A stretch of 26,493 nucleotides of DNA from Nemertoderma westbladi (GCA_032718475.1 JAUCBJ010007688.1:1-26493); one strand, 5' to 3'. Shown: positions 8,054 through 17,358, counted from the stretch's first letter. Translations and numbers: made by a program. The notes: generated by a model not told the origin, from the sequence alone.

Positions 8054-8540
8054 AAATAATAAAAACATTAAAATCTTTTTTTATATCGCTGTTTACACTC
8101 ACAAACACACCACACCTACCGGTAGCCCTCTGTTGTATCAGAGTTTAACTACCAGTAGCTAGCTGACTTTACTCATACAGACATATAGAATGGCAGAATG
8201 GCGCCCTTCTAGACTGACAGCAACCACAAGGCTTTAGCACAAGGCTTACTAAATAATAAAATTAAATTAACTCAACATGGAGGGTTCGTGAATGCCGCAT
8301 TAGAGAGGCCCTCCTAACAATAGGCCTACTGGTACCGACAGCCCTGTAGCCCTCTTCCAACTGTATACTGGTACTTGAGGATAGAGCAAGGGCATACCGG
8401 TTTCTTTGATTTAAGGATTACACTATTACACTTGAATGCTTCCAATTTTCTGTTTACAACTTTAATTGGTCTAATCTACATTACTGCGGGCTACTACTGT
8501 TGCATAGGTAAGCCTATACAGCTATAGTTAACTTTATGCG
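8054..8540. other. Gene-free stretch, host-like composition
   Basis: No ORF or RNA gene is recognised. The palindromic words ACCGGT and GGTACC appear here (for example near 8118, 8331 and 8396), as in the host part of the window but not in the element's plus-strand genes. This may be host DNA, an old insertion or degraded element DNA. Confidence 0.4.
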
Positions 8541-8960
8541 GGGCCCTTTTTCGCATGTTGACCCAATATGGTTTACGGTTAACCTGTAGTACTCGCGGAT
8601 AGGTAAGGTGCACTTTCATTCGGTTAGGCCTATAGGCCTAATGACTACTCCTCAACTGAAAGTTGACTAGCTCATTGATACAATAGGTGTGGTTAGGTAC
8701 CGGTAGCGCTATTGGACCTATAAAATCCCCTCGCACTCTCTGTTACTAACTTTCAACATTCACTTTATGACAGTATGTTGTATGCTATACCGTTAACCTT
8801 TAGAACTCTTGGTTAGGGGCGCCATCATTCAACCAGTCATATAATGGCTCCACTCGGATACAATAGGTGTGGCTCGCGGTATACCTAACTAAGCCTATAT
8901 AAAATCCACCCCATTCTCTGTTACTAACATTCACTCTATGTTGACGGGACTATATAAAAC
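8540..8960 (+). promoter_or_regulatory. ~180-bp tandem duplication carrying TATA boxes
   Basis: Two diverged units repeat at a spacing of 178-180 bases. Shared blocks are GATACAATAGGTGTGG (8677 and 8857), a TATAAAATCC box (TATAAAA at 8719-8725 and 8898-8904) and TCTCTGTTACTAAC (8737 and 8915). A third TATATAAAA lies near 8951. The order TATA box, then ~18 bases, then a conserved pyrimidine-rich block looks like a core promoter with its start region, pointing rightward. No plus-strand ORF follows, so a noncoding or lost transcript would have to be the target. Chance similarity of a plain duplication is the alternative. Confidence 0.4.
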
Positions 8961-9098
8961 ATAGTTAGTTTATTTATGTATTCGCTTTTTTTAATTAGAT
9001 ATAAAATATAAAATATACAATACAATATAAAAACCTACTGATACCGGTAACATACGTGACTAATTATATAGGCCTATGAGTCTACCTGCTATACGAGT

Positions 9099-9452
9099 CT
9101 ACTGACGTATTCTCGGATCAGATGGAAGTAGTAGAGTTGGTGTTGGAACTGGAGCTGCTGCTAAATCTTCATGTTCACCCCAGTTCTCTCCCCTACTATA
9201 ATTGTCTAGACTTATCTGATGCGCCGCTCCAGGTTGAACTCTAACGTTTAAATTGAAGTTTTTATTGGTCGTCAATGTGGTTTGGTGACCTTGGCTGCCG
9301 CTGGTTTTATTTTTAATCATTATTGTTATTTCACCGTTGTTGTTTTTTAAATGTAATTCAGTTACATTTAATGAAGTGAAATAAAGGTCGTCTCCATCAA
9401 CATCAAATTTTAATAAACAGTCGTCGCTATTTTCAATGAAAGAAAATGCCAT
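9099..9452 (-). CDS. Unknown 117-aa ORF between the convergent viral blocks
   Basis: The frame starts at 9452. The N-terminal ~80 residues alternate hydrophobic and polar residues in a way that suggests beta strands (LLKFDVDGDDLYFTSLNV, ELHLKNNNGEITIMIKNK). The C-terminal part is Ala/Pro-rich (AAAPVPTPTLLLP). It is the only long clean ORF in this 2-kb stretch and is transcribed toward the plus-strand block; a TTTATT (a polyadenylation signal on this strand) sits at 8969-8974. No family is recognised. Host-type words around it raise the possibility that it is a host gene or an old acquired accessory gene. Confidence 0.45.
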   Translation of the reverse strand: MAFSFIENSDDCLLKFDVDGDDLYFTSLNVTELHLKNNNGEITIMIKNKTSGSQGHQTTLTTNKNFNLNVRVQPGAAHQISLDNYSRGENWGEHEDLAAAPVPTPTLLLPSDPRIRQ

Positions 9453-9628
9453 CTTGGATGTCGGTGTTGGATGTTGGATGTCGGAACTGAAGTTTGTTGA
9501 TTGATAGAGAAGGATTTTCGGAACTGAAGTTGGTTGAGGTTAGTTTTTTTTTTTTTTCAAATATGAAGATAAGTTAGGCCTAGTCTATACCGGGATTTAT
9601 TTTTTTATGTTACGGTAGGGAAACAAAA

Positions 9629-9856
9629 TTATAGTTCACTGTCAGAAAAATTGAGTTTATATATATTTTTGTAGAGGGTCGCAGATGTGTACATTACAAA
9701 ATTCTCATAGTTAACAAAATGCACAACATAAACCTTTCCCAGGCGGATTAGCGATATATGCTCTGTTCGTTGTTCTATTCTGAATGTAGGGAGATGCATA
9801 GCCGATGTTTTAATGATATGTACCGGTATACAGACTAGTAACAGATAGGAGGGCAT
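9629..9856 (-). CDS. Unknown 75-aa ORF
   Basis: The frame starts at 9856 and encodes 75 residues with a hydrophobic start (MPSYLLLVCIPVHII) and a moderately conserved-looking aromatic/hydrophobic body (KVYVVHFVNYENFVMYTSA). It has the same orientation as the ORF at 9099-9452 and the polymerase remnant. Nothing in it is recognised. It may be an exon, a small element gene or chance. Confidence 0.22.
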   Translation of the reverse strand: MPSYLLLVCIPVHIIKTSAMHLPTFRIEQRTEHISLIRLGKVYVVHFVNYENFVMYTSATLYKNIYKLNFSDSEL

Positions 9857-10201
9857 CGTCTTTGACTATGAATACCAGCACATAGCCCTAATCTTTTCTC
9901 ACCGAGCTTAGCGTTGCCCGCCGCACTCACGCACACTCATAAGTAACAGATGCGCTATTGTAACTCACTCGTGAGCAACAATGCCAAGTTAGGTAGCTAG
10001 CTACAGCCCCTGAGTATACTATGCCTACTTGAGTGTTACAAGCAGCAATCGCTCTACCAAAGTTAATTTCCCCTCAAACTAGTTGTTGATTTTAAAAAAA
10101 TATTCATAATTTTTTTCCAGCCAATTTAATATATATATATATATTTTACAGTAAAAATCTCCACCACCAAACAGCAACAACAACAATAAATTTCAATCAC
10201 A
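9857..10201. other. Gene-free stretch
   Basis: No gene is seen. An (AT)n run lies near 10129-10143, and CAACAA repeats precede the 3' end of the TBP-like gene. Confidence 0.4.
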
Positions 10202-10783
10202 CTAATTATATTTTACAACAAAAACCCTCGCACCAAACAATAATAAATTATTAACCAGTTTGTTGAATATAGGATAATATATATGAAATTTAAACGGGGA
10301 ACACATTAATGTACATTTACCGGTGTAGAAGCAGCAAACAACAACATTATTATTTATTCTGACTTTACAGTTATTGAATATTTCAGGCTCGTATGAAATT
10401 TCTAGTTTAACATTATCAAATATAACATAAAACCCGATATTGTTTATAAGTAACCTATAAATTACGGTATCTATACTAAAAATATAAGTACACAAATTGA
10501 TTGATTTAAAAATCAAATTAATGTTTGTTTTTTCGAATATATGCTTTTTCACTTTATTAAAATTATATTTTCTACCGAGAATTGTTATTCGACCATTTGT
10601 AAACATTAATATGGTTGCACCAAATACCTTATATATAAACTGATTAGGTTTGAGTACAATTTTACCAGTCAATTGATTTTTTAATTCTTTTAAATTAAGT
10701 CCATAAATGATCTGCTTACAACTTATATTTTTATTTACTATTTGATAATTCATCATCAATACCATCATCTTTTGGTTCTTCAT
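10202..10783 (-). CDS. TATA-box-binding-protein-like protein (two-repeat TBP fold)
   Basis: The longest frame has 193 residues from ATG 10783; an internal ATG at 10753 may be the true start. Two imperfect repeats are visible. Repeat 1 (residues ~30-83) reads LKPNQFIYKVFGATILMFTN then GRITILG, corresponding to the TBP order 'NP..F...I....tt.L.F.sGk...tG'. The linker INLIFKSINLCTYIFSID occupies the place of TBP's 'FKIQN.V.S.D'. Repeat 2 (~118-183) contains the very TBP-like ISYEPEIF, then NNVVVCCFYTGKCTLM in place of 'IVLLIFVSGKVVLTG'. Length and order fit a bare TBP core without extension. It overlaps the polymerase remnant's 3' end by 23-53 bases on the same strand, so the two were probably co-expressed. 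Its likely role is promoter recognition for element or host genes. The sequence is highly diverged; another TBP-fold protein is the alternative. Confidence 0.72.
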   Translation of the reverse strand: MKNQKMMVLMMNYQIVNKNISCKQIIYGLNLKELKNQLTGKIVLKPNQFIYKVFGATILMFTNGRITILGRKYNFNKVKKHIFEKTNINLIFKSINLCTYIFSIDTVIYRLLINNIGFYVIFDNVKLEISYEPEIFNNCKVRINNNVVVCCFYTGKCTLMCSPFKFHIYYPIFNKLVNNLLLFGARVFVVKYN

Positions 10784-11278
10784 AAATTGGTATATTTGAT
10801 ATTTTTATAGGTTTTTTGAGGTTTGTTTTATAGTGCCCCCAAGGAAGCGAATGATTTTTATTAACCCAATAAAGTTTATCGTCAAAGCTACTGAGTGCAA
10901 ATTTATTTTGCTTTAAGGTATAAATACGATGTAATTTAGATTGAAATCTGTGTATGTTTTTTTTTATTTCTTCATTTGAGTTATATGCTTTTAAATATTC
11001 TTCATGTGTAATATTCGTTTCCACAACAGCTCTTGTAATACCTTTTGCTCTACGAATATTTTTGTTATTCCATTCCAAAATTGAATATAATTTTGGTCTT
11101 AAAAATACTGCTTGTTTAATTTCACGTGAGGCTAGTTCGTCTTTACAGTAATTGAGTTGGGATTTATTTTTATCGCTGTAGAGAGGGTGATCCATAGGGT
11201 AATTGGAAGTATCTAAAATATTATTTTTAATTAATGCTTTTAAAAAATTATTCTGCGATGTATTATAGTAACAACCTA
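10731..11278 (-). pseudogene. POLB: Protein-primed family B DNA polymerase, C-terminal remnant
   Basis: The ATG-initiated frame (11195-10731, 154 residues) and its open upstream extension to 11278 match the C-terminal thumb end of Polinton PolB. Diagnostic segments are DTSNYPMDHPLYS (crossing the apparent ATG), KQAVFLRPKLYSILEW, RRAKGITRAVVETNITHEEY, NKFALSSFDDKLYW and the final LPWGHYK. The exonuclease and palm domains (about 900 residues in the family) should lie at higher coordinates but are absent: at 11279 the frame meets a TTAA followed by a piggyBac-type end. The gene would have copied the element's DNA from a protein primer. A tail rich in Asp/Glu overlaps the TBP-like gene. Confidence 0.88.
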
Positions 11279-12240
11279 TTAACCCTATTAGTACCGGGCT
11301 ATAAAATGTTGTACAAATACCGGGAGGGGGTCATATTGACCCCCCCCTCTAAAATCTACAAATATTTACGAAAACGTCTGATTTTTTGTTTGTACGTAGG
11401 TATCACTTGTCTGGATCCGACCGAAAAAAAAAATTTTCGAAAAAATGTACTGGGGTGGTTCTATTGCAGCACCAAAATTACAAGTAGTGCACAATTTTCA
11501 CAAAATTTGAAAGTTACACTTTCGGCTAATTATTTTTCAATACAGGTTTTTTTGGGGTGCAAAATACATTGGAAAATATTTAAAAATGATATGATTACTA
11601 TAAATGGCTGTTTAGTCCTCTCTGCGTAGGAAAAAAATGAAAAAAACAAGTAACCAGCACTTTTCAGTTAGAACACAAAATTTTTAATTCACTTATACGA
11701 TGCTATAAATTCACATTTTCAGGTTTTCGAGGGCGCTGATTCTAATGGAATACATTTCTAATATGCCTGTAAAAGCTTTTGTGGGATAACTGATACGTTT
11801 GCCTTGGCTGGCCAGTTCCCCCCCGGCGCTGGAATACTCTAAAAAAGGTTTTCTAACTGTATATATATTCCCCTCGCCCGCAAGGTACCTTTACAGGTGT
11901 TTTAACGGACATAAAAATCATTCTGCTATATACGTGTTTTAGCGGACATGGTAAGACAAAAACTTGTAATGCACAAACCACCTTTCACAGCTTAGCCGTG
12001 ATGATTCATATTACGACATCTAGCAGCTGGTTGCTGACATGGAAACAGCCATTGGCAGCGTGGTTCTTTGTTTGGCTTGGGCCAATCAGGGCGATTTTTC
12101 CTGTCGACGTGTAGCTTTCCTGGAAATCATGGAGAGTGTTGGCTCTGACTGGAGAGAGAGAGAGAGTTGTTACTTTTGTTGTTATTGCTGTCTAAGCCAG
12201 AAACACCGGCATTTTGTAACCAATACTGCTGTACCGTAAA
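11279..12240. mobile_element. piggyBac-type terminus interrupting PolB; extent uncertain
   Basis: TTAA (11279-11282) is followed by CCCTATTAGTACCGGGC, a piggyBac-like end that differs from the one in the capsid gene. Behind it is a hairpin with arms GGGGGTCA and TGACCCCC (near 11335-11350). No transposase and no matching opposite end followed by TTAA were found in the window, so the right boundary is only a guess, and a deletion may have removed it together with the rest of PolB. The region to 12240 holds no convincing gene; a (GA)n run lies near 12150. Confidence 0.5.
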
Positions 12241-13008
12241 CTGCTTGAATTATCGAAAGTATAAACTGTTACCTAACTAACTCATCAATCCTGACTTAAA
12301 TCACTCACTAATTCATTAATCATATTGTTTGTACTGTTATTTTACCGTCAGTTATTAATTGTAAATATTTGTTGATGGAAATATCGCTATTTGGATAATA
12401 CGGATAAATCACCCAATTCCCAATTTTCTTGATAACACTACAGGTTAGAGAGACCGGCTATAAATAACAATTGCGATTTATATTAATGTGGTGTGAATTG
12501 AATCCAATGTTATTTAGCAGACCCTACGCGAGTCAATTACTGCTCTCTTTATGTGTGATCAAATATACTGACTGTCGGCAGAATAGTGTGTATGATTGTG
12601 ATTGGTAACAAAGTATTTCCTAAAGAATACGTTTTATACTTTAATCAGCAGCAGTATCGTTGCGTTTTAGTATAAGTCTTAGTTCTGTTTAAATAGATAA
12701 AGCGCCACGTCCTAAAGGAACTGTTAATATTTCCCGAAAGCCAATAATACCTGTCAGAGATTAATTATTAACGATCTATCGAATAATACATTAGGTATAC
12801 ACTGCAACCTTACACTGTAATAATACAATTCAAGCATCCGAATTCAGTCTCCCGGGTGTAGATCCATCGGGTGAATGATCGCGCATGGGCTGACTTCGGC
12901 TAATGTTTTGCGTATTAGCATAAATTATTGTCGTATGCTAAAGTGGTTTTAATTAACGAAAAGACATATAAATTTTGGCAGGTTAAACTGCTAAAGGTCT
13001 TCAAAAGC
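12241..13008. other. Gene-free stretch
   Basis: AT-rich sequence with short ORFs only. No repeat, RNA gene or domain is recognised. Confidence 0.5.
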
Positions 13009-13219
13009 GCGAACAGTAACAGTTTAATAATCTTATTGCAGTGTAGGTATTAAATACAGCTTAATACTGTTCTGGCGAACAGTAACAGTTTATAATCTTA
13101 TTGCAGTAAGCAATAAGGTTGCAAGTGTAGGCATTAAATACAGTTTAATACTGTTCTGGCGAACAGTAACGGTTTACAATCTTATTGCAGTAGGCAATCG
13201 GGTTGCAAAATACCGTAGT
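13009..13219. repeat. Tandem repeat, ~84-bp unit (three copies, first shortened)
   Basis: Units begin GCGAACAGTAAC at 13009, 13075 and 13159. Copy 1 (66 bp) lacks an ~18-bp block around GCAATAAGGTTGCAAG that is present in copies 2 and 3. Copy 3 is partial. Confidence 0.85.
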
Positions 13220-13470
13220 GACTGGTAAAACTGAACCGGTACTTTGTAGGTCAGTAGGCCTAACTGTCATCACCGGTACCGGTACTGCTGTACAAGTACA
13301 TTTAGTATTATTCGATTTTGATTATTGTATACCGGTAGGCTGTTTAAGAGATTAGGGACTGTACACCCCTTGTTTCTTTTGGAGCTTACTTATTTCTGTC
13401 AGTTTTATTTCCTAGTAGGCAAATATTGAGCAGAAGGCGTGTGACCCTGCTCAGATTGTTCAGATAATTG

Positions 13471-14044
13471 TAGGCTGAGCTGCTGTCTGACTGTGGTTGG
13501 GTTTGGAGAGATTACGGCGTGTGTAGAGTTTGTCTGATAAAGTGCCGTTAGTAAGTTGGGGCAGTCAACACTGTAAGGTCAATCCCCTCTTAAAGAGTAA
13601 GTCGTACTACCGTGTTAGCACGCATACTAACTAACAGTTTCAGAGTCTGCATATACTGTAGTTTATTTAGGCTTGATCGTAGTCTGCCAGTGTTTTAGCC
13701 TGTGTTTGTTTGTGTGGTCTGTTCAGGTACCGTAATAGTTATTACTCAAATATTTTGTAGGCTGGATTGTTGTCTAGCTATTTTTGGGTCTGAAGGGATT
13801 GCTGCGTGTGTAGAGTTGGTCTGATCAAGCGCCGTTAGTAAGTTGGGGCAGTCAACACTGTAAGGTCAATCCCCTCTTAAAGAGTAAGTCGTACTACCGT
13901 GTTAGCACGCATACTAACTAACAGTTTCAGAATCTGCACATACAGTAGTTTGTTTAGGCTTGATAGTAGTCCGCCAGCGTTTGGTTTGTATTTGTTTGAG
14001 TATTCTGTACGGGTAGCGTAATATTTATTATTCAGAGTTTATGC
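13471..14044. repeat. Two 287-bp direct repeats with an invariant core
   Basis: Copy 1 is 13471-13757 and copy 2 is 13758-14044, directly adjacent. A ~100-bp core (about 13544-13641 in copy 1, 13831-13928 in copy 2, from GCCGTTAGTAAGTTGGGG to AACTAACAGTTTCAG) is identical, while the outer parts differ at many positions. No ORF explains the conservation. Confidence 0.85.
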
Positions 14045-14301
14045 GATTATTCGCAACATTCATGTCCCCAAGTTTATTCCTACAGTAATTGTGCTTGTTA
14101 TACATACCGTTATAGTTAAACTAACCCCGGTACTACATCAGGGCTGCTTGGCGTAGGTAAAGACTGACGACTTTGTGCTTCGGTCACTCCAGCAGATGCC
14201 GTGGTTCTTTTAACTGTTCAAGTATATTTAACTACTGATTATTTGTTATACCGGTACTTGTACCTAATTTAGGGTTTAGTGTACAGTGCCTTCCGAAGTA
14301 A

Positions 14302-15384
14302 TTAGTGTAGGCAGTATTTTTGTGTTGTAAAGTGGTTGATAGGCAATAACATATTAATATTCACATACATCACACTTATATAAAATAAACCGACTATTAT
14401 CTTCAATAATAACATACTACTTGTGAGGAGAGTTGAGGGGAGCGGAGGAGCTTGCGTTGGAATTAATCCTGCGAACGGATGAAATTTGTTTTTATATAAG
14501 ACGTTATTTTTCTTATTTAACGGCAAAGCTATTTCATTAAAACTAATAGACTTCACGTGAATTCTCCGAAATTCTGGAACGAAAGTTAACCAATAGAGCA
14601 TCTGTCCGAAGGCCAACCACCACTCACAAGACGTGGCCACAACGTGTTCCTTATAACCGGGCCATTCGGCTCGCCACACCAGTCTGTTGTGGGTATTGCC
14701 TTCCATTCCCCAGTCTCCTTGTATTCTATTCCCCATTAATGTATAAATACTCATAACTACTATAGCAACCGATTGAATAGCAGCCAATAGGAGCCTCGCA
14801 ATATTTGTAGGTCTATTAGGGGAGGGTAACACTAAAGTCTGAACCCAACAACTAATAAACCCAAACCCGAACAGTAAAAAGGCCCCACCAAGATGAATTA
14901 CTTTATCCATAGAAATTTCTTCTGATATCGGTACTCGGAAATTAGCTACGATGACGCACCCCGTTGGCATGACAACGCTACACCACAAGGCACATCTGTT
15001 AGCGATGGTCTGTCTTTTAGTTAGTCGGGGGTGGTCCAGTTGAATCTGTTTGTAGCGGACGAAACCGGTAGCGAGTAAAAGTAAACCCAATATATTCAGC
15101 AGCATTCCGAACACACTGCTCTCTGGGACCAGTGCACCAATGTCACTGATGTACGGCCATACCGGTTCCACGTGGCCTTTACTTACCGCTATGGAGTAGG
15201 GGATTACAGCTGTTATTATACCGGTGATAAATAGAGCCAATGGGAGGAGAGATACGCCCAAGGAGGGACAACGGTGGCTGGTAGGGTTGGTGGTACAGCT
15301 GCTTTCACTAACGCCATCTTGCGAAGGGATGACATTGATCATTAAATGTTCTTGTGGTGTTTCAATTATATTTTCTGACGTCAT
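14302..15384 (-). CDS. DRAM/TMEM150 (Frag1/DRAM/Sfk1) family multipass membrane protein, intronless
   Basis: The 360-residue product resembles DNA-damage-regulated autophagy modulators, lysosomal/endosomal six-helix proteins. Recognisable family segments are VEPVWPYISDIGALVPESSV with FGMLLNILGLLL after the first helix, FVRYKQI, IVANFR, IHLGGAFLLFGFGFIS, and the late CEWWLAFGQMLYWL. Hydrophobic spans lie near residues 46-66, 93-111, 131-149, 163-184, 197-216 and 249-270. The N-terminal ~42 residues before the first helix are longer than in vertebrate DRAMs. The C-terminus adds ~60 residues with one extra hydrophobic span (323-346). The coding region is one uninterrupted exon, whereas vertebrate relatives have several, so a retrocopy or intron loss is likely. 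No poly(A) scar is visible. The frame is open, so it may be functional. Confidence 0.82.
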   Translation of the reverse strand: MTSENIIETPQEHLMINVIPSQDGVSESSCTTNPTSHRCPSLGVSLLPLALFITGIITAVIPYSIAVSKGHVEPVWPYISDIGALVPESSVFGMLLNILGLLLLATGFVRYKQIQLDHPRLTKRQTIANRCALWCSVVMPTGCVIVANFRVPISEEISMDKVIHLGGAFLLFGFGFISCWVQTLVLPSPNRPTNIARLLLAAIQSVAIVVMSIYTLMGNRIQGDWGMEGNTHNRLVWRAEWPGYKEHVVATSCEWWLAFGQMLYWLTFVPEFRRIHVKSISFNEIALPLNKKNNVLYKNKFHPFAGLIPTQAPPLPSTLLTSSMLLLKIIVGLFYISVMYVNINMLLPINHFTTQKYCLH

Positions 15385-15411
15385 AACTTTAATAACGTTA
15401 TCACGCGTCTA

Positions 15412-15902
15412 AAATTTACTGATTTATCAACCGGGCCTATTTTCATAAACGTTCACAGTCAACAGAGGAAAAAACACAGCCTCTTTAAGTAATAATTTTT
15501 ACAAGTTTGTGAGGGACCGTTGCCAAGTCATGTTCATGTTGCTCTCTAACGGATTGGAGAACTGGTGAGTTCTCCATCGCAAATTTATTATATTTCATAC
15601 TTTTGACATATCGTATTATCAGAAGTCAAATAACCTGTTGAAATTAAATAAAATACGGTGATTTATTTTATCATTAAATCATCAAAGCCAAAACTTGTAA
15701 GTAATTAATAAATTTACAATAAATAGTAAAAGCAACTGATGAAGGCTCAATGTTTCCGTTCATGGACGTCTTTCTCCCAAGAATATAAAAAATAGATTAT
15801 AAAATATAAACCGAATATGTATTTTTTAAACAAGCGCGAAATCGCTCATACTAAGGTCCGCGTCTACTAACGCATGAATCTACCTAATGCAGTACAAAAA
15901 AA
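15412..15902. other. Upstream region of the DRAM-like gene, no further gene
   Basis: AT-rich sequence. It should contain the promoter of the minus-strand gene, but no confident element is visible. Confidence 0.35.
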
Positions 15903-15905
15903 TTC

Positions 15906-15976
15906 ACCGTAAAGGGGATTGAACTCGGTACCTAGAGATTCCAAGTCCAACGCTCTACCAACTTCGCCACTGCGTC
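15906..15976 (-). repeat. tRNA-like SINE core A
   Basis: The reverse strand shows an A-box-like TGGCGAAGTTGGTAGAGCG, a loop CTTGGAA and a B-box-like GAGTTCAATCC. The acceptor and anticodon stems do not pair, so it is a tRNA-derived repeat rather than a working tRNA. Confidence 0.6.
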
Positions 15977-16020
15977 GTATGAAGCATTATAAAGCTAACA
16001 ACAACACCAACAACAACAAT

Positions 16021-17230
16021 GGAGTGAATATAGAGGTCTCGCTACGCCGACCTAAAAATTGTTTACCATCACCATTTTACATAATTTAGTAAACTGATTC
16101 ACATTATTTTCAGCTTTGCGACAGTAACGAAAAATTAGTAACAACGTGAAATTTTCGGAAATCTTTCAAATAAATTTCCCGTGAAAATTTTCTAAATGTT
16201 TTCTGACTCCCATTCCTATAGGCACAAGTTTAAAAACAAATAAATAACTAGGCAGCTCAGGCATTGTGTTGTAGGGGTAGGGGTGTTGTTTTAGCGAACG
16301 TGTTAAAATAAAAACTGACACCCAATTCTGATTTATATAGTACAATAGGTAAAGTATTTGTGGGGCGAGCCACGAAGTGAGCGAAGCCTTGGCATAGGGG
16401 TTCCATTAAAACGAGTTGCCTGTCGTCAACGAGGTCTAATTGTTGTTTTTTTATTTTTGAGCTAATAAACTCACTCATTCATTGGTGAAATTAAACCAAA
16501 CTTGGTACTTATCATCGTTACAGCATATCAGGTTAACGTTAACCGAGTCTCGTGCTGCGCGAAGTCCCCACGGACGTGTTATATTGTGATTAGGCACTAA
16601 TATTTTTCAAACCTTCTAATTTATCAGTTTTCCATAATGAAAAACATATTGGCAATGTAACTAATAGAGTAGGTAGAATGTTTTCTATTCATATAAAATT
16701 TTTGCTTTAGGGGAGAAGGGGCGTATCCCAGTCACTAAACAAACAAAGCGTTAATGGAAATATTATTATGTGTGTTGCGTTGGGTTTGCACTCAATACAT
16801 TCATATGGAGTTATAATGTTATCTTATGTAAGCAGGTGTAAGTTGAGGTAGAGTCAGACAAGACAGCCTTGGTTATAATATATATATTTGTGATATATTC
16901 CTAGCTAACTCGATATTATCTCGCTAGTATACCTCAACTCACTGATTCACTACAACAATATGTGTTACATCATATACCGTTGTAAATAAATGACTCTTGT
17001 CTGATAGCGGAATTCTAACTTCGACTAATATTGTATTCCATTATTATATGCCCTGTGGAAATATCTACTAATTTCCTTATTAAAACCGTAGGAAAATAAA
17101 GTGAAAAATATGGAAGGAGAAGGAGGTGATCTGGGCTCGAACCTTTGCTCTTCCTTTCTCAATTATGTCGCAGGGCCAATTGGGAAGAACAAGGTACTAC
17201 TTGTATAATGTAATTGGACAATGTGATAAT
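16021..17230. other. Gene-free stretch with one dispersed-repeat fragment
   Basis: No convincing gene. Positions 16396-16432 share an AGGGG-n-CCATTAA-n-CGAGTTG-n-CTGTC motif with the left end of the small foldback element at 24011, so a fragment of the same repeat family is present. Confidence 0.45.
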
Positions 17231-17234
17231 GCTC

Positions 17235-17358
17235 TCCATAGCGAAAAATATCAACCGACCCTATTGGGGCTCGAACCCGGTAACTAGGTTTCAAACTTCC
17301 GGTTATCTTCAGCCGTGTGTAGCTGAGCTACCAGATGGGATGGAGATTTCGCTATGGA
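17235..17358 (-). repeat. tRNA-like core B enclosed by a 12-bp inverted repeat
   Basis: TCCATAGCGAAA (17235-17246) is perfectly inverted at 17347-17358. Between them the reverse strand has CTGGTAGCTCAGCT (A-box-like) and CCGGGTTCGAGCCCC (B-box-like) at tRNA spacing. Cloverleaf stems pair poorly, so a functional tRNA is unlikely. Confidence 0.6.

Noticed and set aside
11234-11629. 131-codon plus-strand frame over the PolB break
   Set aside because: It runs through the TTAA junction, a repeat end and a palindrome; the composition looks like noncoding repeat DNA.
13471-14044. The 287-bp repeats as LTRs of a retrotransposon
   Set aside because: They are directly adjacent with no internal region, and no TG...CA ends, primer-binding site or gag/pol are seen.
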